Below, piece by piece: positions 50,691 to 64,000 of a stretch of 64,000 nucleotides of DNA. The stretch comes from Mansonella perstans. Its lineage: Eukaryota; Nematoda; Chromadorea; Rhabditida; Onchocercidae. The stretch is taken from NCBI GenBank assembly GCA_037074765.1, contig JBAMDO010000009.1:310001-374000 (forward strand). Direction: 5' to 3'. The number at the start of each line of letters is the position of its first letter. The stretch's first letter is position 1. A program made the translations under genes and the position numbers. The notes beneath the pieces are model-generated. The model saw nothing but the letters and a program-made list of their open reading frames with translations. It did not search any database and was not told the origin of the DNA.

Positions 50691-53520
50691 TTTGAATGAA
50701 TTAATTGTTTAGAATCAAATAATTATATCTCTTTCTTTTGAATGAAATTGTAATTAATTTATAATCTAACTATTATGCCATATAAGAATGTTTCTTTATT
50801 TAATGTCGAATACAAAAAATTGTAGCATTATTTTAATTGTTAACGAATTAATATGATATTTAAGTAAAGCATTCAATTTCTGATTTAGTTTCTAAATTTA
50901 TTCATACTATCCCAGACATTCTGACCAATGTTTCAGTAAACTAAGATAAAATGCCACTGTTTACATATGCCATCATAACGTACTTTTCCTCTCTTTCAGA
51001 TCGCTAATTCACTTTTTAGTGGTTTACACCAAAGACTATTTGCATTCTAGCATACCATTTCAACAGACAGTTTAGAGTTTAAATTTATATCTAATTGAAA
51101 TTAATTACCAGTATATCCTGATGATTATTTCAAAAGCATAGAATTTAAGAATACTATGAATTTGATTAAATGCAATTTTAATTATAAATTTAATTTAATT
51201 TAATTGCAATTTTAATTATTAGCAAAAATTAAACGAGAAAGGTAAAAGTAAAATCAATATCAAAGTTGAAATTCTAGTGTAAACTATTACAGCACATTTT
51301 TCATAGCAATGAAATTGTATTTAATCAAGTTTTTTGTTTAGTGGAAGAATTTCAAAATATTTAATATTTTTTTAAACTTAAAAAAATCGATAATGTATTT
51401 TTTACAAATTAAGAAATTATTATTATTATTATTTTTTTTGTGAAAAAATGTTTGCTTATGATTAATTTTAAATGAATAACGCTTATAGTTATTATTCATA
51501 CAAAAAAGTAAGACTGATAGCGTAAGAGTTATCAGTTCTGATACCTTTAAAAATACCTGTCTCTCTCGTAATGCTATCTAGTATTTGTGATATTTTAAAA
51601 AGTGATAAATAACTAAAGCACTCTTGGTGTTATAACTAATATCAAAACTGTCGTTATCACTGAACAACTCTTCTTATCAGTAACGCTATTCAACTATCAT
51701 TTTTTCAATTTGGTTTGATTGAAGCTTTTACCAAATTGGAAGAGTAGAAAAACGAAAATTAAAAAAATGATGCAAAGTTTTTTGAAATTTTGTAAAAAAA
51801 ATTCAGCATTTGATGAATAATCGTGTCGCAGAAAGAATGGGAGGAAAATAAAATGTGACACAAATTTGAAAACTTAGCGAATCAATAAATGGCATCAAAT
51901 ACCAGCAATGGATGTTTTAATCTGCAAAATGAAATCCTTTTAAATGCTCCTTTGGGATCATGAGATGGCAAAGTAAAATTCAACTTAATTTTATATTTGA
52001 AATTTCTATCCATTATTAAGTATATGTGTCCCTTGTTGAAATTTGCTCATTGGAAACAAAAGACAAGGTTTGAAGAATAAATTATTTGTTTCGCTATTTT
52101 ATTCTTCTATCCATTTTAGCCTCACTCAATTGAAATGGTCATTCATATCAATTCTCCACAAAAATTTTTATATTTTTCATAAAAAATGATTTTAAATCAA
52201 TTTCAATCAAAAACACATCAAAGAATTTTTTGATTTTTTCGATTTTAATAAATTTATTCGATAAGAAGCAGACAGTTACTTTATTTTTCAAAATTTTTTT
52301 TCGCTCAATGTTTACTAAGATAATGAAAGAAAGTGTTGATTCCTGTCTTCTTATATTTAATCGATTTTTCAAAGTTATTTTTTAAGCCATTTTAGTCTTT
52401 CGTCCTTGTGTCTGATATGGCACACCTTCAAATATTCATTAAAGTGTTTCTGTTTTGAAGAATGTCATTGAATCGTTGAGGCAGATGATTAGTTTGTATT
52501 GGATAGTAGCTTGAAATTTTAATAAAATTAAGAATTTCTTACTATCAAGCTATCATTAGTTGCCATTTTTGCAGGTATACTATAAAAGTATATTGAGATA
52601 TGTTGTAAAACGGTCATTTAGTGGTAAATAACAGCAAAATGGTTAGAATGACAAATGCTATCATTAAAGGATGGTATCATAGTTGAACGGTTGTAATTAT
52701 AACTAGCATTTTCTGAAATTCAAATAATTATGTTGAAAATTTTCTAATTTTCATCTTCAGTGTTTTTAAAATTCCAAGATTTTTCTGTTTAAAACTGAAA
52801 TCTTGGAATTGTTCTTGTGTCAAAAAAATCTTATTTGTAAGATGCTGCAAAAGATTGAACAAAATAATCACATCAGTTCAATAATTGTATCAAAACTAAA
52901 TATTTACTTTTTATCTCATCGAAGTTAATTTCTTTTCCTTTGATGAATGCCATGAAAGTCGTAATTTAAACTTCTAGGACTGAAATTTTCATTCAATAAT
53001 TAACTGAATTGCTATGATGATGGAAAGTCTGTGAATAGCCCAGTGGAAGAAGCGAAAACTTCCTTTCTTGTCCCATTTCTATTACTTCGTAATCTTTCTG
53101 CTATAACTTAAGAAGGAAATAACTTGAAAGTTTAAATGAAAAAAGTTTGATAAAATACTAGTCTGATATGATTATAAAAAGTTTTTTTGTGAATAAGTGA
53201 TTGAATGAATGGATGAGAGAAAGAGCGATGATTGCATTGCTATAAAAAAAAAAATAACTAATCAAAATTTAATAAAAAAATTTCTCTAAAAAAAAAAGAA
53301 AACATCAAAAGGGCCGGCTAAAAGCGAATCGTACAATTGAGATGAAATTGCTTTCACTGATATGCTGCGTATTTAAAAAAATTTCTCTAATTTAAATCAT
53401 TTGACAAAAACTAATTAGCCTTGGAGGAGGGGCAATAATGTACAAATATTATATTTATACAAATGAATAAATGATGATTTAGATAGCAAATGACAGTAAT
53501 GATAAACGTGATGCTAACAA

Positions 53521-53580
53521 GGGTATTCATAATATTAGTGACGTGATCGTGATATTAGCGGAGGGTATTCATAATATTAC
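53521..53580. repeat. 42-bp spaced direct repeat
   Basis: GGGTATTCATAATATTA occurs at 53521 and about 53563, with similar ATATTAG text between. Confidence 0.7.
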
Positions 53581-54984
53581 TAATGATAATTATGACATTA
53601 GCAGGCAGAGATAATTTTAGTAATTTGTTAAAAAGTTTAACAACAAAATTGCTGGAAAAATTGCACTTCTGATATTGTTTTCAATAAATTTGTGTAATTA
53701 ATAGAAGCAGAAAATAAAGAGAATAACAATAATTTCAGATGAAAAGAAAATGATGGGTGTATCAAATATTCCAACTGATCGCTTTTTGTTAAGTGTCAAG
53801 CAAAAATTTATTAAATTTAACAATGGAATGGATGAAGAGACGAGACTAGACGGAGGAAGAGAAGAGAGAAGGCGGAGATGAAGATGATCAAAAAACTTGA
53901 TGAATGATTTGATTTGAGAAATGAAATTTGAGAAGAATTGAAAATTCTCCCTTCTTTCTTCCTATTTGCCAGTAGAATCTTCCGTGATACTATTTATCTT
54001 GACAAATGATCAAACTGTCACTAATTATTTGAAGTTGCGATAAATGGCAGAATTAATTTGTATTAGTAAACTATGAAATTAATAACTTATAATCACATAA
54101 CTAATTGTCAACTTGTTGAAACATATGCATATTGCTTATTTCACTTGAATAGCTATAGTACAAAACGAACAAATTCAAACTTATCACTTTTGCACTTTGC
54201 TATCTTTTACGGGGCTGAATTAGCATTATTAGTAGAAATGGAATAATAAAAATAGAAAATTTGAGTATTTGAGTACGAGAAATGGTGATCTGACGAAGGA
54301 AAAGTGTAGAAATCTAGAAGATTTTTCGGCGATTAATGTTGAAAATGATTAGCATTACGATAGTAGGACAGACAGCAGAAAATTTGACATTTCATACAAA
54401 TTTCTTAACCAAACGCAATTTATGGAATGATTTGTTTGACAATGACAAAGCTTATGTATAAATTTTTTAGTTGGAAGTTTTGTTGATGATAACTTTATTA
54501 AGCTAATAAATATATAATAATAAATTATTACAGTCATAATAATGACAATAATGATCATTGACCAATCTCCAATGCTATTTGCTTAATTTGAAAAAATAAT
54601 TAATTGAATTTCACGAATTTTTTTTGTTTTAAAATTTCTTGGTTCTGACGATGAAATTTTATTAGCAAAAATGTAATTACTATAATAATGACTCAAATAT
54701 TACAATTAATCTAACTGTTGCATGCTGTTAATCATTGGTCAACAGTTGCTCAGATAAAACTGAAATTTTTCAAATAATTAATTAAAATAATTCTTTAGCG
54801 TTTAATAACAGGATAGATATTACTGATTGTATGCCTAAAGTCATAATCGTAACAATAAAAATTATTACAGTCGTAATAATGACAATAATAGTTACAATAC
54901 TATTAAAAGTAATGAATATAACAATGCTAAGAAAATAATAACTAATGGTGTTCATTAATTTTAATACAGTAATAATTAATAATT

Positions 54985-55110
54985 AAAAATAATAATAATA
55001 ACAATAATAATAACAATAATGATGATAATAATAATAATAATAATAACAATAATAATAGTAACAATAATAATAATGATAATAATAAACAGTATTAATAATA
55101 ATGATAATGG
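54985..55110. repeat. AAT/AAC/GAT trinucleotide microsatellite
   Basis: Imperfect trinucleotide array of about 125 bp, similar in composition to the one at 48.5 kb. Confidence 0.9.
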
Positions 55111-57899
55111 TAGTGATAGTGAAAATATTGCGATAAAAATATACTTAATGATAAGAATGATGATAACACTGATAGAAACAGTAGTAATTTAGGCCCATAC
55201 AACATCATTAACTTCTTGGTGTTAGCTCAAACTTTTTCTTTGCCTTTTTTTCTCTTAATTTTCTTCATTTTCATTGTTTTCTCTCACTTTTTCTCTTTTC
55301 TGCTGTTATAATTACCATTCTTTTTTCCTCCTTTTCACTTCTGCAACCGTTCGTAAACTCTTTCAGAAATATCAAACGATTAAAAATTTCAAACTTTCTT
55401 ATTCAAAAATGTTTCATTCATTATTAATTATTCCATTTCAAACTTTTTTCACAAATGTTTTATAATTTTTCCTATAGCATATCTTGTTCAATCAATGAAA
55501 ATTTACTAATTCAATTAGAATTATTTCAGTATTCCACTTTATATGCTAATTTTGTTTGCACTATTTAATTCTATAATATTAGTATTCGTATACTTAGTGC
55601 ATAATTTATTTTCATATTTGATTTCATGCATTACTACATCACCAGCATATATAATCCTGTAATTTCTTTTGAAAGCTTGACGATATGAAAATAATTTTTT
55701 GGAATAGAATGAGATCAGAGTACTTATCCGGAATGTGGGATTTATGCTGCTCAGTTTTACTTCATCGTTCACACTTCACTTAAGAATTAAGAAAGCCTCA
55801 ATTGGTTCAATTAAATTTCACCAAACAAAATAAAAAAGTATTGATTGATTCAGTTTCATTGATACGATTTAATAAATTTTCAATGTATCACAAATTGAAA
55901 ATTTATGCCATAATTTCTGCTTTTTTTTTTGCAAAAATTAAAAAGAATATTTTATAACAGAAAAAATATTCAATCAATGATAGTTTTTTGCACTAAAGTT
56001 TCTAATCAGTGCATTATTCGAAAAGCAACAAAAACTAATTCATTAATTAACTGAGGCAGGAATATGTAGATTGAAGATAAATTCATTGAAATAATTCATA
56101 AGGACCATGATTGGGGATGTTATGAGGATAAACTTTTGTAATAAATCAATATGATTATCGTTTTATCCATCTCAAAATTCTGTATGGGAAATGATTGATT
56201 GCTATATGAAAAAAGTAATGCTTAGATATCGATGTTAGAAGTGCACAATTTGAAAGTGATTAATTATTACGGTTAATGATTATTAAGCATTGCAAAAGTT
56301 TGCAATAAATATTGGCGATTTCATTTGATAAATGAAATGATTTCGATCAGTTTAAAGATTAAAAATCAACGAGGTAAGTTCGATTTATTTTGAGGGAATG
56401 CATTGAGTGAAGAAAAATAAAGAATGCTATATTGATTATTGCAAATCTTTGTGCTCTAATGATGCAAGTGTATTGCTTAGTAAACCAAAAATGCCAATGA
56501 AATAGCCTCAAGGCATATGTATCACATAGCAGTACAATGCATGATAGGTGATTGACATTGACATTTTTATCAGAGTTTTTACAATTCTTAAATTTAATCA
56601 ACGCATTTATCAATCCAATTATTTTTTAGGTATTTTAGAAATTTGAATTTCTACTTTAATCGAGTAAAAAAAGTAAAAATTTGCTTACGAAAATGGAAGA
56701 AGAGATTTATTAGAAAGCATCAAAAGTACTCTAGCGCAAATTTAGTTCCGGAAAAGTCTTACAAATTATTATTTTTTTTTGGGAGTTTCAGGACTTTCAG
56801 GAAGAAAAAAAAACCTTCGAGTGGTTTATTTATTGTATGATCTTATTTTTTAAATTGATTAATTTTTTTTTCGACAAATACATGAACTGCCAAATTGCAA
56901 TTAATTTGCAATCTTTCCAAAGACAATTGAATAAACGGATAACGACGAATAAAAAGGTTTTGAAAATTTAAAAGCTTATATATATATGTCTATTTTTATT
57001 AAAATCATATGATGGACGACAATTACAAAAATCATTGCTATTTCAAAAGTTGCAAAACAAAGTACATACAGGATATTAGCATGCAATCAGTTCGGCTTAC
57101 ACAACGGTATATTATATTTAAATAAAAATTAAATGCGTTTTAGCTAATTTATTATTTTGAAGCTAATTCGTAAGAATATGAGCTCAATGATCGCAAGCTT
57201 TGAAATGAATTATTGGCAGAATTTAAAATCCTTTTTAGATACTATTTGAATAATAAAATAGCAAATTAAATTTTAATTCTCGTTTTAGATAGGAAAGTTT
57301 TCAAAATGTAATTACATTTGGTAAGTCTACTAAAGTGACACCAAAATTATGCTAATAATCGTTAGTTCCCTGACTTTATTGCTAATTACTGAAGTTATTA
57401 ATTATACAAAAGTTCAACATTTCTATTATTTTCATCGTAATAAGAACATACTATTCTAATGAAAAAATTTCGCCTGGTATACTACTAAGAAGCTCAATTA
57501 CTTAGCGTAAAACAGGGTTGAAGATTGAAATGAATTAATTAGCAAAATACACTTAACTTTCAAATAATATTTCTTATGAGATTTTTGAAAAAAATTGAAT
57601 GTCGGAAGTCGCTGAATGCTTGAAGAGGATCAGACAAATGTGAAATGTTTGTTGTTTCGAAAGTGACAACAATTGCTTTTAAAAATATCATTTGAAAGAA
57701 AATCCTTTATTTTAATTAAATTTCGTTTAAATCTTCTTATTGATCGTTATTAAACGCAGTTGCTTTCACAATTGTTGTTTTTCTTCATTTCAATGTCAGT
57801 AAAATTTAACTTTACAAATTTCATCCATTCAACAATTAAAAATGCAAAATAGGAATTCGTGGTGAGATAAGAATTAGTGAAAGGATGAGAAATGAGAAG

Positions 57900-58070
57900 A
57901 AATACGTCTCTACCAAATGATGTCAACCAATCGTTGCACACGCAATTTAACATTAATGAGATTGGACAAATATGAAGGACAGTGACCATAACATTGGAAA
58001 CATGGATTATTATGACTGTCGCAGTATCGAACATTGTCAACTTCCCGACCGATAAGCAATCTCGTATCAG
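57900..58070. other. Less AT-biased island, coding status unclear
   Basis: A pocket open in several frames. Plus strand: LPNDVNQSLHTQFNINEIGQ and MKDSDHNIGNMDYYDCRS, both ending within about 80 bp. Minus strand: a 96-codon frame from 58040 rich in hydrophobic residues. No clear splice partners, so it could be an unlinked exon, a regulatory element or an RNA. Confidence 0.25.
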
Positions 58071-59124
58071 AAATACATGTATTTATATATGTCTATTTGG
58101 CTGTTCTGTTTGCTCAGTTTCGTATAATTCCTTTGAATTTTATTGATCTGATCAGCAAAGTATCGAATCATCATTTGTTGAATGAATTTGTAAGGAACAA
58201 AGAAAAAAACGAATACATGTCATTTGCAACGGAATTACACTTAATTCAATTGTTGTCAAAAATTTACAAAAAATAGTAATCACGAAGAGTGATAAATTTG
58301 ATCAAAGATATGTCAGAGGCACGTTGATTAGTTTCATTAGCGAATCCATAAGTGATAATATCAAGAATTATTAAAGAGTATAATACAGAGAGAAAGAGAA
58401 ACAAAGAGATATTTGAAATTTTTGTTAAAAATAAATAAAATATTTGCTTCAAATGAAATATTCTTAGCATGTTCTACTAGGCAAAAGAATGATGAACCAG
58501 TGATTTGCTTCATAAAAAATTCTGTCAAAATTTGATAAAAAGTGGGAAAAATGAAATATTCATTGAACGATAGCATTTCATAAGGAAAATATCATTTTGC
58601 TGACAATTTGTTTTTCGCTGTTCACTTATGATATTTCCTTTATTGTTTTTTTTCTGTTTACAAAATGCCAATTGCTAATTTCATTTATTCATTCATTGAA
58701 TTGTTCAATAACAGTCTTTCCTGAAATGTGTGATATCACTGAAAGGAACAGACGAAGAAATCAGTGATAGTAAAAGTTGACTGCATTCTTGCATTACTTT
58801 ATTAAATGCAATTAATCAGATAGTTTTTCATTAATTGAATTTTTTCAAATTTAGAAATTGTTAGAAAATTTTAAAAATTTTGTTGGAAATATGCACGAAA
58901 TAATGGCAAACGAAAATAAAGCTTATTGTTTTATTTTCAACTTTTCTTCTCTCCTTTTTATTTTGTTGCCTTTTTCTTTCGAAATTCATGAAATTTCATG
59001 CGAACATTTCAGGATTTTCCAGAATAAATTACGATAATACAAGAATGCTTTTCGGCAAGCATATCGTTGCTTTCTTGCTCGTTCGTAAATTTATTTTGAA
59101 GTAATTTATGAAAGAATTTGATAA

Positions 59125-59262
59125 ATGATGAAGTCGAAAAATCAATGTGGCGAAACGACAATGTTGCGAGGATTCATTCTGTCGGTTAACATTATTCCTG
59201 TTGCTGTTTTAATTTCCGTTTTTCAGATTTTGTGCCATCCGACTTCAGTGCAAAAATATTAA
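59125..59262 (+). other. Possible short signal-peptide-like ORF or exon
   Basis: ATGATGAAGTCG opens 45 codons with a charged start, then a hydrophobic core (GFILSVNIIPVAVLISVFQ), then ILCHPTSVQKY and a stop. It looks like a signal or anchor sequence and sits in a less AT-biased pocket, but there is no acceptor upstream and no assignable downstream exon. Confidence 0.25.
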
Positions 59263-60358
59263 TTGGTTGAAAGGAAATTTTGAATTGGCTTAAAATAATT
59301 CGTTTAATTACCATCTGTTTATTGGCATTTATCTCTTTGCACGTTGATTTTTCTACCATTTTTTTACTTCTATTTCTTTTTATCTGTATTTATTAGTCTA
59401 TTTTGTATTTCTATACCAATGATGAATGGCAAACAGAACATTGAAATTGACTCAAACTTGTTCTTTTATCATAATTTTTTATTTCATTGAGATTTTTTCT
59501 GCGATAATTTTGCAAATATTACAAATTGGAATTTTCACTTTTTCTTTATAATAACTGTATGACTCATTGTCGCTGAAAAAATGTCTTCGAAGTGTCACAT
59601 AAATCAAAAACATTTTTAGTTATTGCAATTTATAATTGCTAAAGAACATTCTTCCATAATTTCAAATTGATTTTTATTATAAATAAAGTGAAAATCAAGC
59701 AATAAATGTTGGAATGATATTTTTAAGCAAACAAATTTAGATCAAATTTTTTTCTTAAATTTAAATGAAAGATTTTTTAAACTAAAAGTTGCGATTTTGA
59801 TACCTAAAGTAGTCAAATAAACATGTAAATCAACGTTCTCTCCAGTTTTCTTTCCAGCCTTCTGCCCATATTACAGTATTTCGTATCTTATGGAAAATGA
59901 ACGAACAGACCAGTTATTAATTATAAAATATTCAGTTATTGATTTGAGAAAATTTTTAAATCATAATTAGATACATATTTGTATGTTTTACAATGCATGC
60001 CATGCTGTTTCTTTGTTTATAAAATATATGAAATTTTTACAATTTTTAATCCCTTCAAAGTCATTGATATTAATGAAGCAATTTTAGAATACTTAATTTT
60101 TTTTCTTCTTTTCGGTAAGTTTGCAAATAACTTAATAAATATTTGAATTGTATAAAATTAAAAAAAATTCTTTTATTTTAAAATTGCTAGCGAAAATTTT
60201 CAGCCATTTTCTGTTTCTGCCACATTTGATATTGTTCGACAAAGCCATTCACTTCACATTTTGAAAGTAACTCTGGCAAATAATACAGTATCCCTGATAG
60301 GTTTTTCATTCAATAAATGAACGTTTATTCAAAAATTAAAAAAGTTTTGAAACAAAAA

Positions 60359-60400
60359 AAAAAAATTGACCTCTGATTCAAAAAATTGACCTTTGATTTT
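60359..60400. repeat. 20-bp tandem duplication
   Basis: AAAAAATTGACCTCTGATTC is followed by a near copy, AAAAAATTGACCTTTGATTT. Confidence 0.75.
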
Positions 60401-60511
60401 GATATTTTATCCAAAGTTTGTCTCATTCCTACCTTCTGTCGTGAATTTTGTGTGAGAGGTCAACTCTTAGCCAATATTCTTCAATGATTTGATCACGAAT
60501 TGTTGTGTTAG

Positions 60512-60601
60512 GTTGAGTTGCGGAAACACCTCAAGCTTGGGTAATTAAACCGTTGCTTTGAGTTGAGTTGCGTTGACACCTCAAACTTGGGTAATTAAAC
60601 C
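60512..60601. repeat. 50-bp period repeat, 2 copies
   Basis: Both copies (60512-60551 and 60562-60601) run from GTTGAGTTGCG through ACACCTCAA to CTTGGGTAATTAAAC. They lie about 350 bp upstream of the start of the gene at 60942. Confidence 0.85.
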
Positions 60602-60941
60602 ATTTATTAGAATAATTGGATAACGCGAGAATTAATGTAACAATTATGTAGAACACGCATTTAATGGTAACATTAATATAATAAAAATGGTAATGATGAA
60701 GAGAATAGAACCAGTAGCCGTGGATGTGAACAAATCCCAAAAAATATGGTCTTTTTGGGATGATTGAGAGTTTATATACTGAGTATTGTAGGCGGAGAAA
60801 ACTTGTATTAATGAGTTGAGTTATAAGAAACTAAAGATCATAAAAAATGAAATCCTTTGTACAGATAAGCTTGGTTGAGAAGGTACAATATATTGCATGT
60901 AAGCATAAGCATCAAACAAAGGATTTCGACACAGTTACAGA

Positions 60942-63851
<2,910 letters not shown>

Positions 63852-64000
63852 GTAAGATTTTTTAATTGAAGTTTACTTTCATGGAAAATTTCTTTCAACT
63901 ACAATTTTATCACATTTGAGTATCACTTTAATTGATTGGTCATTACATAAATTTTGGCATGATCGTTTGTACTGTGTAATAAGCTCGCTGACATATGACA
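63852..64000. other. Intron at right edge
   Basis: Begins with the GTAAGA donor of the right-edge gene and continues out of the window. No further exon seen. Confidence 0.5.

Larger units (their letters stand above)
44546..60940. other. 16-kb gene-poor, microsatellite-rich region
   Basis: More than 16 kb without a gene model I can support. It is dominated by A/T-rich sequence with many microsatellites and small duplications (listed separately). It must hold the upstream regions of the PP2C gene (-) and of the gene starting at 60942 (+). Open frames over the ACAT, AAT and GT repeats are artefacts. Two less AT-biased islands (57.9-58.07 and 59.1-59.26 kb) stand out. Confidence 0.6.

Noticed and set aside
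57750..58040. 96-residue hydrophobic minus-strand frame as a membrane protein gene
   Set aside because: No splice context, and the plus strand of the same island is equally open; kept only as an unclear island.

Overview
The window is intron-rich, strongly AT-biased metazoan DNA. It most likely comes from a parasitic clade III nematode, probably a filarial worm. This rests on a clear NSY-1/ASK1 orthologue, many short exons bounded by GT and TTTCAG/TTTTAG sites, start codons lying directly behind acceptor-like AG sites (as expected for spliced-leader trans-splicing), and introns and intergenic DNA longer and more AT-rich than in Caenorhabditis. Species assignment is inference. I saw no bacterial (Wolbachia-type) or viral insertion, no tRNA or rRNA gene and no CRISPR array. 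All gene models were built by hand from codon phase, splice sites and family knowledge.

Layout, left to right. 0.4-9.7 kb (+): a six-exon SFT2-family vesicle-transport membrane protein whose fourth intron is about 7.5 kb and holds a complete four-exon calmodulin-like gene on the opposite strand (3.6-5.4 kb). 11.9-15.1 kb (-): a protein with a basic middle region and a C-terminal SH2-like domain, one internal junction unresolved. 15.9-16.7 kb (+): a two-exon gene for a 72-residue protein I do not recognise. 18.3-22.6 kb (-): an eight-exon SNM1/Apollo-family metallo-beta-lactamase/beta-CASP protein whose metal-binding motifs are broken, so probably a pseudo-nuclease, with a long unrecognised C-terminal tail. 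23.7-37.1 kb (+): nsy-1, the ASK1-type MAP kinase kinase kinase, in about 28 exons. 38.8-44.5 kb (-): a 13-exon PP2C-family phosphatase, tail to tail with nsy-1. 44.5-60.9 kb: a gene-poor stretch rich in microsatellites and small duplications. 60.9 kb to beyond the right edge (+): the first two coding exons of a gene for a protein with a signal-anchor-like N-terminus.

The functional theme is signalling: a stress-activated MAP3K next to a PP2C phosphatase (PP2C enzymes are known to dephosphorylate ASK1 in mammals), plus an SH2 protein and a Ca2+ sensor. Whether the neighbours work together is untested. The most notable observations are the degenerate Apollo-like protein, the nested antisense calmodulin gene, the kinase-phosphatase neighbours, and several foldback or MITE-like structures inside introns, including a roughly 74-nt hairpin at 40.8 kb.
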